A DNA stretch of 64,000 bases from Sepiola atlantica. Lineage: Eukaryota > Mollusca > Cephalopoda > Sepiida > Sepiolidae. Under the pieces are notes generated by a model. That model did no database searches. It was not told the DNA's origin and was given only the letters and a program-made list of their open reading frames with translations. The translations under genes were made by a program, and so were the position numbers. The DNA lies in assembly GCA_963556195.1 (NCBI GenBank), contig OY744517.1, positions 142,979,847-143,043,846 of the forward strand, written 5' to 3'. Numbering within the stretch: the first letter of the stretch is position 1; every line of letters begins with the position of its first letter. Shown here in pieces: positions 52,006-63,424 of the stretch.

Positions 52006-53254
52006 TATACTAGATCTGTTACCAGTGACACGTACAGTCACATCCAGTATCACTACTTATTCTATATTAATTTCATTTGATAATGAGTAAAAAGAATAAT
52101 TTTCTTTACTTCTATTGTGTTATTATTTCTATTATTATTAATATTACTACTATTACTACTATTATTATTAATTTATTGTTATAATTGTTTTTAATTTTAT
52201 TAAAAAAAATTTATCTAAATGAATAAATGCGAAATATTTTTCCATTTATCCTAACTATGTTTATATCAACACACGTTACGCTTATTTAATTCAATTATAC
52301 ATTTAAGTATTTTCAAATACATTATATATATACTCAACGGAACACTGTGTAAAAACATTCATCCCGATTTTTCATTAGAATAATAATTTTATAAATACTC
52401 TATAATAAATCAATATTCTGCACAATTCATTTTTATTTTCGTTCTACAGTATTCTTATATTGTATATTCAAAATTATGTTCTTATTAATGTTATTATTAT
52501 TATTAGTAGTAATATTAATTCTAACGATTTTATGAAAAACATTTAACATTCAAAATGATTATTATGAAATTTGAATGATAACTTCCGGTCAAGTTTAAGC
52601 ATACGTATGTTTACACAAACCAACAACTTAAATTACCTTTGAATGCAATAACTAAGAAAGTTTTTCTTTAGATATATACTTTATATTTAAAACTACATTT
52701 GTTGTTGTTTTTTGACGACGATGACAAACACGATGCCTATTATTTTTTATTATATTAGCTACGAGCAAAAACTACCCCCCCCGGGAAGCAATTATTGAGA
52801 CAATAATTTACTTTACAGAAAAAAGAAATAATTTCTATTTGATATTTTGATAATGTGGAGGAAAATAACAAGAATATGATGTTGTAGTGTAATTTGATAT
52901 ATTTCAATGTTGGGGAAATTTACTGTGCATGAACATAGTCAAATTTTATTTATTAGAGAAAAACAACAACAAAAAGGATTAATTGATATGGTCTTTGAAG
53001 TATTCAAAGTCGAGGAATTTTATTTTGTTTCTGCATAAAAATGAAAATGAATTCCTCATTAAAAGCTGATTATATAATGAAATAAACAAATGAAAGAGTG
53101 GAACGTCGATTAATCGAATAAAACAATTTCATATTACTTTGTGCGTTTTGCCTTTATTATTAAAGACAGATAAAGACTTAATAGAAAGTAAAAAATAATT
53201 TTATTGTAATTTAAATAGATTAGATATCTTTTTCCTTTTTCATGACCAATGTTG

Positions 53255-53256
<2 letters not shown>
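52006..53256. other. Very AT-rich, no recognised gene
   Basis: TTA/ATT trinucleotide runs (52120-52175, 52480-52515). 52140-52265 ('AATGAATAAATGCGAAATAT', 'TTTATC') resembles 53860-53925. Short C run at 52774-52781. Confidence 0.5.

Positions 53257-53257
<1 letters not shown>

Positions 53258-53347
<90 letters not shown>
53258..53347. repeat. (ATC)n microsatellite, ~30 units
   Basis: Uninterrupted ATC triplets. The minus poly-Asp frame is its translation. Confidence 0.98.
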
Positions 53348-53348
53348 A

Positions 53349-53680
53349 GTTTTTTAGGGTATTCACACGTAATCAACTCAAAAGTAGAATCTCATTGGGG
53401 GGAGGCTGAGGTTGTCAATCTATAATAACACCCAAACTTTTTATATTTTTAATTTACGCTTTAAAAATAAGATATTTAATTAGCCAAGTTTTAAAAAGTT
53501 ATTTATTTAATTGTTACGGGAAAGGTAAACACAACTAAACAAATTAATTGCTTGAAATTAAAATTTAAAAAAAGGATGTAAAGTTAAAAAATATAAGTTT
53601 AAAGAAATAAAATATGGGTAAATCCCCCCAAATGAAATTCTGCTTTTTTAGACGATTACGTGTGGAGGGTGAACACTGTG
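53349..53680. mobile_element. MITE-like element E1 with ~55 bp inverted repeats
   Basis: The left end (AGGGTATTCACACGTAATCA, then CTCAAAAGTAGAATCTCATT and GGGGGG, 53355-53402) and the reverse complement of the right end (CCACACGTAATCGTCTAAAA, AAGCAGAATTTCATTTGGGG, 53620-53670) pair with scattered mismatches. It starts at the (ATC)n tract. Confidence 0.7.
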
Positions 53681-54641
53681 GAAAACGGAAAGACGAAAAA
53701 AAAAAGAAACAATTATGTTAGAACTTAGAGTGGGCGACGAGTTTCATATATATTAAACGTATTTATTCATTTAGAAGACCGAAAAAACTTAATTAAGTTT
53801 TTTTTTTTAAATGAATCTATTTTTTAATTTAAAAAGCTAAGAAAGAGGGGACCTTTTTCTTTATTATTATTATTATTATCTAAATAAATAAATGCGAAAT
53901 ATTTTCTTATTTATCACTTTTATATTACAAACAAAACAGGTTAACATAATTTAAATATTTAATACACTATATTCTTTTCAAATACTCTATTTATAGTACA
54001 AGTAAAGTTTAAAACAAAATCTTCTGATTACCTAATTTGCATAATTATATTTTTAAACAGTTCAAAATAAATAATTGTTTGCTGTTATTCGATTATAATG
54101 TGATCGTCTTAGTTGCTTATATATGGAATAGGTTTGTTGATATTACCATCAATTAATTCAAGTGATAATAAAAAATGGCAAAGGACGTGCACTCTGTTTT
54201 CTTGCAAGGGAAATAATTTCTTTTGACAAATCATTTATTTCTAATTCTCCTCCGCCGCCTCCACAACATAGGGGGTACAGTTAAAACAATGTTGATTTTT
54301 AAGAAACTGCCATAATTTTAACGACAAACATTGGTAAATTTGTATATTAACTCCCTCAGCTAAATTACCACCATTGTAAAAAATGTGATTCTATTTTTTA
54401 GGGTCATTTTAACTTATTAAGACAGTTAACATATATATTTTTAATACTAACCACCTAAATCGCCTAAAAGAGTTGACCACATAAGTTATCTCAAATAGCA
54501 AAACAATAGTTAACTGCCATAAAACCCTAGAATAGTCCGGATATGGAGGATCATTTTACGTTAAAATATATATGCGACACTGATGATCTACTCTAAATTG
54601 TAAAATAATTGTGTTGTTGTTTTCTGTTGTCGCCAGGATTT
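53681..54641. other. AT-rich spacer
   Basis: No gene. Partial E-type words appear near 54460-54490. Confidence 0.45.
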
Positions 54642-54775
54642 TCAGGGTATCCACACGTAATTGCCTAAAAAAGTAGAATCTCAGTTTCATATATATCTAA
54701 CGTAAATTGTGCATTATTCTGTGCGTTATTTTTTTAGGGGGATCCACTCTTTTATGCGATTACCTGTGGTTTTAC
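54642..54775. mobile_element. MITE-like element E2, short relative of E1
   Basis: The left end (AGGGTATCCACACGTAATTG, CCTAAAAAAGTAGAATCTCA) and the reverse complement of the right end (AAACCACAGGTAATCGCATA, AAAGAGTGGATCCCCCTAAA) are inverted and match E1's ends. About 130 bp in total. Confidence 0.65.
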
Positions 54776-55619
54776 GACATTGCCAGTCGAACTTAGGGGT
54801 AATGTTAAAAATATATTAGTTACCTATACCCTCGCACCAATTAATTGTTGCCAGGAGGGCAGATACGTTTTGCTAGTTCTTATCTAAAAGTAAATAGGCT
54901 TTTTTTTTTAAATTCGTGTTTGTCGAGTATACGGACACATGTATGTAAATTAAATGGCGACGTTATAAAAAGAGAGTCGCACTTTCTCTACATGCTCACA
55001 GAGACATTAAGAAATAGAGAGTGGTTGAATCAAAATAGAGTGAAAGTGGTGAGAGAAAACATAGGCAGCTAAGATAAAAAGAAAGAGAAATAGGTCACGT
55101 GTACAGTAAATTCAAAATTACGCTTAAATTTTATATTTTCGAACGTGACTCAATCCTAGAACTAAATTATATTATAGGATGTATTTTGTTTATAAAGGAA
55201 AAAAAGCCGTAGGAAAACAAAGGTTGATGGTCTCACATTTAGTATAATAATAGATACATAGATATGCTTATTTCTTTAGCATTAGTTTTAATTCGCTTTG
55301 ATTCTTTGAGGGAAAAGTAGGTTATTTTCCCCTTCTTTCAAACACAATTCCCATATTGTTTGAAGATCCTCAACAACCCCTGTTGTTTCCATTTCATGGG
55401 AACGGATTCTCTACAGTTGGCTCCTTTGTCTGTTCGCATCAGCAAGCATGTGTGCCAAGGTTACAACTTTAGCTGTTTATGCTTAAAACAATGGACTGTT
55501 TCTCTAAAGTTTGGCCGGATGTTAATTATGAAGACGATGGTGATAAGGCCAGAGTTTACTCTCAGACACGAACAGAACAAATGCCAGAACACCTGACTAC
55601 GATCTTGGGCTACAAAGTA
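54776..55619. other. No recognised feature
   Basis: Two 75-78 codon frames (54845-55072, 55360-55596) without motifs. Confidence 0.45.
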
Positions 55620-55730
55620 AATCTACACTAATAAGAGACACGCGTGTCTGTCTGCGTTTATGTGTCTTTGTATGTCCGTTAACTATTTTCAGACTATGAG
55701 ATCCAATAAAATTCAGTAGATATAATCCAA
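55620..55730 (+). other. Possible Helitron-like 5' terminus
   Basis: After an A, TCTACACTAATAAGAGACAC then GCGTGTCTGTCTGCGTTTAT has the TC start and the 'TATAAGAG..GTGTCTGTCTG' look of animal Helitron 5' ends. It contains a 12 bp palindrome GACACGCGTGTC. No matching 3' end was found nearby. Confidence 0.35.
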
Positions 55731-55819
55731 TACCTATGCAATGTTTCCAATACTAGTTGCAATCGGATATTTACACTTCTTGAATATTACCTACACAATT
55801 ATTCATTTTGAAAACTCCA

Positions 55820-56515
55820 AAATTATTATAAATACTACCTTTTCCGAAAGTTCAACGTTCAAACTTCTGGAATTGATATTCTCAGGCAACATGAGTGTAA
55901 ATAGGTGCAATGAAGATGCTGCCAAGTCTTCTGCAAAAGAAATTAAGCTCTCTCTATCGGACTAGAAAACTTCGTACATCTACTAGCATCCTATATCTCT
56001 ATGAAGCCACCGTTCGCCGGTGCATGGAGTATTGTTGCACTAGCCATTAGCCCCCCTCCCCCTTTTCGACAGGATGCACAAAAGAATTTCGATCTAATAA
56101 GTCTCGCGCTGGCGGCCAAGCTCCAGACCTTGTTGCATCGCCGCAGTATGGTATCACTGTGCTTATTCTACAAGTACTTTCTACGGAATGTGTTTTGCAG
56201 AATTTACTGCACTTGCAAATAAAATAAATAAATACTTCCCGATAGACTTGATTAGCACCAAATTCACACCCCTTATTCTTAAAAATTTCTAGATGCGAGA
56301 AGATTTTCTATTCTAATAGATTCTTTCCTCGGTTTGCTTGTTTTGGAATTTCCTCTCTGTTCCCTGTTTTCCCGACCATATCAACATGCATAAATTTCAA
56401 TGTAATGTGAACAATCTTTTTGTTGCACAACTCCCAGCTTAGTATGGCTCCTATAAATCTGTCTCCGATTACAGTAGCCCCTTTACCTTAAGTGACAATA
56501 TGTCTTGTTTGGAAT
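55820..56515 (+). pseudogene. Family-1 RT C-terminal half and 3'UTR
   Basis: Plus-strand blocks: 'FSESSTFKLLELIFSGNMSVNRC' (55842-55910), 'EDAAKSSAKEIKL' (55913-55950), 'RTRKLRTSTSILYLYEATVRRCMEYCC' (55958-56040), 'FDLISLALAAKLQTLLHRRSMVSLCLFYKYF' (56088-56180) and 'MHKFQCNVNNLFVAQLPA' (56384-56438). The 3'UTR (56440-56515, TAGTATGGCTCCTATAAATC, GACAATATGTCTTGTTTGGA) matches the 44.2 kb and 48.0 kb copies. Frameshifted, 5'-truncated. Confidence 0.85.
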
Positions 56516-56679
56516 GAAGAATTTGTTTTAAATATCGCCTGGATGTGATAGGAACTAATAGATTTGTATGCAAGCAAATAAATCAGCAACAGAATATGAA
56601 AAGCCCGGAGAAAAGTAATTAAAGATAATTAAGTTGTTTTTATATAATTGCTTCAATTGTTACAGCTACAAACATAAAG

Positions 56680-56738
56680 AAGAAGAAGAAGAAGAAGAAG
56701 AAGAAGAAGAAGAAGAGGAAGAGAGAGAGAGAGAGAGA
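56680..56738. repeat. (GAA)n-(GA)n microsatellite
   Basis: About 13 AAG/GAA triplets, then GA. Confidence 0.97.
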
Positions 56739-58975
56739 AAAAGATATAACACGACAACTACCAAGCTTTAGAATACGGCTGAAACAAAAAGAATGAGAAA
56801 ATAGATCAACATCACTGCAACAGCTACGAAGACTATTTGTGCCACGGTCATCTTTACGACTACTACGGAGAGAAAACACAGCTGCTTACAAAACTTCTGT
56901 TGACTAGTCGACGACCGTCACTCTTTTGGGGTTGGAAGAATTCCCCACATAACGTTTCAATCATGATGTCTCAAAGAACCCTTCAAAAATCTACTAACAT
57001 GCTAACCGATCAAGTAGTTCTTTACTTCCGTTTTGAGCATACAGTTACGTTTTCCCATGCCTGCCACTATTGAACTTTTGATCTATCGATTTTACTTCCG
57101 ATTTCTGTCGTCTAAAAGGTTTCTGTCACGGCTACAAGAATGCAACAGATTGAATCGTCTACGATGATTTAAAACCCTATCGAATCTATTGTGGTCATTT
57201 CGTCACTAATACCCCTTAGAAAGGTATGCACTCAGACCCCCTTTCTATAGGTCAGGTAACACCTTGTGTCACATAAAAATTATATGTAATGACTCATTTA
57301 AAATACGTAGCATAGCTGAGGTGTTCTTGAATCCCCGCGGTGCGTCCTTCACGATCACCGCGGTGCGTCCACTTTGTCAACAGAATCAGCTGATCAAATT
57401 TCTGTAGTCGCAGTGGTGTTGTAGTAGCCATAACCTCTTCTCTCTGTCGTTGTCGTCTTCTCTTTCTTCCTCCTCTTCTTCTCAATAACCGCTTTCATAA
57501 ATATTATTAATAAACATATATCGACATAAAAATTGATTTTAACAGTGGGTTTTAAAATGTCTTTAGGGTTTTATTTTTCTTCATAGCATACATGTATTCG
57601 CATAAAGGCGGCGGTTATCCGAACGCACTGTGCTATGCTGGTTCAGTTGAAAGAGAAATATCTCATCTTCTCATTGGTCAAGTAAGACAGACCGCTTCTC
57701 GTCTCTATGACGCCGCTGCCAGGATACGTAGCCTTACTCGAATTTTAATTGGAAAATTCTCCTCTACCTTATTTATAGCCTTATATGGAAATTTATTATA
57801 CTAACCTTATCTTTACACACGGGCATCTAAATATTATTACATTATGTTTCGGTATAGAATGACATAGAAAATATTTACATGCGACAAACAGACACATGAA
57901 ACGATCAACAGATGAAATTTTATTTAATTCAATGAAGTATATTATCTGTTTGTGTATAGATGACTGTTGTGATGCCAAAGATGACTTCACAACTAGTTTT
58001 CTCCAGCCCTCCAGATGTTCTGCCTTGCTAAGCGTGTTACTCAGCATCAGTCTTGTTCACTCTCGGATGGTTTCCTCTCACCTTTTTCTTTGTTTGACTA
58101 TTCTTCTCAGACCCTGTATAGTCCTGTGCAGAATGGTATTCGCAAGACCTGAAGTATCCTAATTTAAACCATCCCATTGTGATATCCGTTGTGATATCCG
58201 TTGTGATATCCATTCTCTCAACATCTCAGTCGTTTTATCATATCTTATTAACTAAGATACACTATTTTTTAATAGAAGCAAAGAGATAACTATCCGAGCA
58301 TTGCCTTCTGTCATTTCTTAGACAGAAATCTGTAAATTCTCACCGAGCCCCTTACAAAACAAAAGCCAGATTCTATTGTATTTATCACTGTTTTTCGTCT
58401 GGCTTTTAACAAATTGTTTCAGAGTCGTGTCAAACAAATGTACCCGTTTACCCGGAGAGATAGCCGTGCGGTGTTTGTGGGGGAAGGGTACGCGGTCGGA
58501 CGGATAACCGACTTAAGCCAACCCGTTAATAAGGATAAATACGATGGCGGGGTGATGTAGGATTTCTGTGTATGGGGAGTAAAGAACGGGGTAACTGAAG
58601 TAACTCCCCGCCTCAACCCAACGGAGATAAGGTAATGTCAGTCCTACATCACTTTTAACTGTCCGACAACAAACAACTTTGTACTGCTGGTCGCACGCGC
58701 ATGCGCGCGCACACACGCACACAGTGATACAGCGAAACAATCTGTATGTGGATGACTATATAAAGCTCCCTTTCTTGGGTAGAGCTTATTTGTAAGTATA
58801 TCGCCAACTGCAACTAGCTTTAAGGCATAGCTTATTGGGTAAAACTAATTCGAGCTCCGGGCACTTGACAATGTTTACATATATATAAAATTAATTTATA
58901 AATTAATCTTTTGCGTGCATAAAAGGAAGACATGGACACGTATTTCTGGCTAAGAGCCGTCATCAACATGACTAC
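56739..58975. other. No recognised gene; small repeats
   Basis: Two CCGCGGTGCGTCC copies 23 bp apart (57336-57370). GTGATATCC occurs three times with period 15 (58179-58213), and 58420-58640 is relatively GC-rich with a 12 bp inverted pair (GTGATGTAGGA / TCCTACATCAC, near 58551 and 58642). Several 60-88 codon frames have no motif. Confidence 0.45.
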
Positions 58976-59047
58976 ACGGACAGGGACCGAACCCCTGATG
59001 TAAATACCTGTAGTCTAGCGTTTTACCCCTAGACCATAATAACCTGC
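58976..59047 (-). repeat. tRNA-like sequence, minus strand, best-preserved in the window
   Basis: On the minus strand GGCAGGTTATTATGGTCTAG, GGGTAAAACGCTAGACTACA, GGTATTTACATCAGGGGTTC and GGTCCCTGTCCGTG give an A box (TGGTCTAGGGG), a pairable anticodon arm and a B box (GGGTTCGGTCCC) with a T-stem CAGGG/CCCTG. The acceptor stem does not close. Probably a SINE head or tRNA pseudogene; a functional tRNA is unlikely. Confidence 0.65.
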
Positions 59048-59220
59048 CATATTTTATGCTCGACTTATTATCGCATATAATGTTACGCTGATTTTTTGTT
59101 ATTGTACTTACTGGCATTCTTAAAACCGCTCAGGGTAGCGACAAATAATAAACGCACCGGTATAACACCAGTGCACTATTGCTAGAAAAAACAATAACAA
59201 AAAATCAGCGTGTGTGTATG
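59048..59220. other. No recognised feature
   Basis: Short spacer; GTATGTATATGT words lead into the next tract. Confidence 0.5.
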
Positions 59221-59346
<126 letters not shown>

Positions 59347-59367
59347 TACGCTGATATATATATATAT

Positions 59368-59912
59368 GATTATATTGTTAAAAATAACGGAATTCGTTTG
59401 TTAAATTATGCCTTTTTTATTTTTTTAATGTTTAAATTTTTTTATTTTTTCAATTTTTCTGACGTTTTCGATTCTTCGTCGAATCATCCTCATGTGTCAA
59501 AAGTAAATGAACAAAAAAAGCTGGAGAAAGAAGAGAATTTTTTAAAAGATCGCGGAGAAACGTGCAGAGAACGTTTTCTCATTGTTCGATGAAGTTGATG
59601 ATTTAAATTTAGCAACGCTGGATGGCATCACAGAACAAAATCGCATTACGTTAAGCATTTAAAAATGTTACCACTGGTTTCATATGTGATGTTAATTTTA
59701 AGTTGTGTTGTTATGTAGATTGCTTCCAGTATTTTTAATTTTCATTAAATAAGTTTCGGAATGTATAATTTTAGTGTTATTAACTAGAATTTGTCTTAAA
59801 TCAGAAGGAGAGCAGTAATGTTTTTGTAGATGTTTGTAAATTGAGATCACCATGCATCTTGTAAACTCTGAAGTATAATTAAACAGACGAATTATATTAT
59901 TTTTAACAATGT
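59368..59912 (-). mobile_element. Repeat family B, copy 3
   Basis: The ends are inverted repeats: TTGTTAAAAATAACGGAATT (59377) and, reverse-complemented from 59900-59912, TTGTTAAAAATAATATAATT. 59470-59560 (CGATTCTTCGTCGAATCATC, AAAAAGCTGGAGAAAGAAGA) matches 51283-51364. The remainder, reverse-complemented, matches 21868-22200 and 63440-63760. Strand is given so that it agrees with copy 1 at 21.9 kb. Confidence 0.75.
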
Positions 59913-59929
59913 TTGCATAAATATGTTTT

Positions 59930-60264
59930 ATATATATATATATATATATAAAGGTAAAAAACTAAAAGTAGAACATTTTAACCTATCGTAAAGTAATAAA
60001 GCAATTATATAGATAAGTAAAGAAAAAAAATGTGAGAATGACAAATCTATTACGTCTTCAATTATGCAAAACAATAAAAGAATATTTATTTTTCCCTCTT
60101 TAGCCAGGTTTTTCAAAGAAGAAAAAATAAACATTATTTAATTGAATAATCATTGTTTTGAATAACTAAAGATGTAATGGATTTGTCATCTTACATTTTT
60201 GATTTCTCTTCTTTACTTTATCTCTCTCTCTATATATATATACACATACATACATATATATATA

Positions 60265-60308
<44 letters not shown>

Positions 60309-60385
60309 TATATATATGTATGTGTACGTATCTCTCTCTCTCTTTCTATATATATATATATACATACATATATAAGTAATTGAAT
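59930..60385. repeat. Scattered (TA)n, (TACA)n and (CT)n tracts
   Basis: 59931-59951 and 60228-60374, irregular. The intervening ~270 bp contains a loose inverted relation (TTTGTCATTCT.. versus ATGTAATGGATTTGTCATCT) but nothing firm. Confidence 0.85.
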
Positions 60386-60465
60386 CCTCTTGGTTATCAG
60401 TATTGTGAAAATGTTAACATATGAATAAATCTATTCAAATATGATATAATTTATCCTACTTAAAG

Positions 60466-60580
60466 TGACGGTTTCGGTTGTTCGGTTAGAAGAGCATCAG
60501 ATGCCAACAAGTAGCATCCCGGTTTCGAATCTCGCTACGTCTAGTCACACTGATGAGTCGTAAACGACACGACAACTGTC
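60466..60580 (+). mobile_element. tRNA-derived SINE
   Basis: CGGTTGTTCGGTTAGAAGAG (A-box region) and CCCGGTTTCGAATCTCGCTA (B box at about 60520-60531) are spaced as in a tRNA. The tail CGTCTAGTCACACTGATGAG then TCGTAAACGACACGACAACT matches the copy at 39900-40011. Confidence 0.78.
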
Positions 60581-60599
60581 TGTGAATAACTCTTTCTCT

Positions 60600-61904
60600 C
60601 TTTCTCTCTCTATCTCTCTCTGTCTCTCTCTATCTATTTATATATATATGTATATATATTTATACATAATATATATATATATAATGTATACAGTTTAACA
60701 AATCATTGTATGACTTAAAAACTTCATTGTATAACTTAAAATAAATGCTACCTCGAAACAGCTGTAAACAACCATAATACGTTTGATTTGAATAATGTTT
60801 ACAATCGAAAAATCTATACATACAGTTTTTCAAAAAGAAAAGTTGACTAAACTGCTCAATTATCAAAGTCCAACATATTTATTAAAACAGATACAGACAG
60901 GATATCATGAATATACTTGTGGTTTCATAATATAATAATCATCAATGATCTACAAGAAGTCATGGGGTTACATGAGGTGTAAAATTCGCTGAATTACTGT
61001 AAAACTATCTGGTTATAAACGCATATGTCCTAATCGGAGCATTTTGCTGTTGTTAGTGTTCATGTTTTTTTTATATAATAAAAACATCTTTCACATATTT
61101 ATTCATATTTAGTTACGTAAACCCTACTTAATCGAGTTGTACTGTTCGGATGCATATCAATTAACCCTGTATCAGTATTTTAGAATGTTAGAACAAGAGC
61201 CCCTACCCGCTCTGCAATATATAAACACTCCTGAATACAGTGGATACCCTTGGGTGGACACATGCTATTCTTATATATCCAGCCCTAAATATTAATCCGC
61301 GCATGTGCGCATACACCGTACATAACGAGGGCTTTTGTTTGAATAGAAAAGCTTGAGTGACACCTTTAGGGTCAGAGGTGACCCCAGACGGAAGTCAACG
61401 AAGCCACGTGACTTGCGAACGGAGATTTTCTGTCTCTTATAAGGTAATACATCAAGGAGAAAATATATGTCCAGTGCGCTGTCCTAGTGGGATGGGGGCG
61501 CACAATGTAACTAGGTGAAGCTATCCGTCTATCTATCTGCCTGTCTTTTTCCCTCTCTCACACGTGTACGAAAGTAACGTCTCTCTGATGTTTTCTGTGA
61601 CATTTCTTCTTTTTGTAATATCATACAAAAGCTGACTCTATAAAACGCTCACAAAACAACAATAAATCTTAAAACAAAACTGGTAGAGCAGGTAACAGAG
61701 AGCAGATCATGTGTTCTGGAATAACATGAGTGATCAAATCCCAGTGTGTGTGTGTGTGGGGGGGGGGGTAAATACGGCATTGGTGCTTGAGGTGGTCGGG
61801 GATTACTGTGAAAAGATAACATTATTGAGTAGAAATAGGTGATTTAATATAGTGGAGGGGTAGTGCAGTCATTAAGGGATGATGTAATTGGAAAGTAGCA
61901 ATAA

Positions 61905-61906
<2 letters not shown>
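60600..61906. other. No recognised gene
   Basis: (CT)n/(TA)n at 60590-60685. 61280-61510 is less AT-rich with CGCGCATGTGCGC and a CACGTG motif but no frame. (TG)n-(G)n at 61746-61769. Confidence 0.45.

Positions 61907-61983
<77 letters not shown>
61907..61983. repeat. (TA)n microsatellite
   Basis: Pure TA tract. Confidence 0.98.
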
Positions 61984-61987
<4 letters not shown>

Positions 61988-62187
61988 CCCTCCTTACACT
62001 AAATTTAAACAAACATACACAACACTCTAAGCAAATAACGCGTCCAAACGAGAGTGACACGTGACTTCACATTTCCGAAACAGATGACAACAGAATCTGA
62101 AGAGAGCCGGATGGCTAAGTCCTTCCATGCTTGAAACCTACGGTACGAATGTTGTACTAATTTTTATGTACCAAAATAAATAAATAA

Positions 62188-62228
<41 letters not shown>

Positions 62229-62784
62229 TTAGTAACCTTTTTCTTAGAAGTATGACACTATACTCCTGGATGTTAATGTGTCTAAGAAGTAAGGGCAGTT
62301 GACGGTCTGAAGCTTTTGCTTGCAAGTATTACTCTTATACAGACATGCGTTGAAACCTGCGACCTCAGATCTAGAGACATATTTAAGTGTGGGTGTATCA
62401 CCTGAATAATTCTGTATTACTCGAGTGTGCATAGATGATATGTGGAATACTGCTGAAAATGATTGTGAATGTTTCAGAATTCTCCATTTCCCGTTAAATT
62501 AAATGTTAGTCTCTTCATGTTTCTAAAAACAATTAGCCATTACAAGTTTAGAATTATTGCTACGCCATTGCGTTATCATATTATAATTGACACAGAATAT
62601 CAGTAGGATGAAGCAACAACATTTCGAATTCAATCGTATAAAAGGCAAGTTGCTTTTGGATGAATGAACAGTTCCCAAAAGGGTTACATAAATATTTAAT
62701 AATATATATTCTAATAGCACTCTCGAACTCGAATTAAATTATTTGTTTGTTATCCACATGAAATGATTCTATTTATCTGCCTCC
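61984..62784. other. No recognised gene; (AAAT)n-(TA)n inside
   Basis: AAATA repeats and (TA)n at 62175-62225. 'GCCGGATGGCTAAGTCCTTC' (62106-62125) is weakly tRNA-like without a B box. Confidence 0.45.
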
Positions 62785-63040
62785 CACACGGTAAGATGTG
62801 ACACAAGGTCGGGAAAGTGGGAAAAAAACCAGCGCTCGACAATTTGAGCACTCTGGCTGTTTAAAAATTTCCTGGGCAGCCCCGTCGGCATTCCCCGGTA
62901 GGGGCGCATCAGGTGATTAGCAATAAACTAAGCCCTTCTCAAAGGGTGAGAAGGCAAAACCTGGGAGGGTGCACCTCCTAGAACTGCACAGGACGGACAA
63001 CCGATAGACCGGCGTAAATCCAACCCGAAGGCCCAAATGT
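62785..63040 (-). mobile_element. U2-type retroposon body, well-preserved minus-strand copy
   Basis: Nearly the same as 16840-17055: CACCCTCCCAGGTTTTGCCT, the GAGAAGG/CCTTCTC hairpin arms, TTAGTTTATTGCTAATCACC, CCCTACCGGGGAATGCCGAC, GGGGCTGCCCAGG, then CCCGACCTTGTGTCACATCT on the minus strand. Homology stops at 'GGCCTTCGGGTTGGATTTAC' (63030-63010), so the U2 head is missing (5' truncation). It carries an extra segment at 62825-62865. Confidence 0.78.
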
Positions 63041-63423
<383 letters not shown>

Positions 63424-63424
63424 T

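Noticed and set aside
53134..53376. Poly-aspartate frame on the minus strand
   Set aside because: Translation of (ATC)n; no flanking coding signal.
57123..57547. Possible solo LTR starting TGTCAC and ending TTTTAACA with an AATAAA upstream of the end
   Set aside because: No second LTR, no primer-binding site and no target duplication visible. TG..CA ends are expected by chance in this composition.
58976..59047. Functional tRNA gene
   Set aside because: A box, B box and T arm are good, but the acceptor stem does not pair and there is no clear T-run terminator at the right distance.
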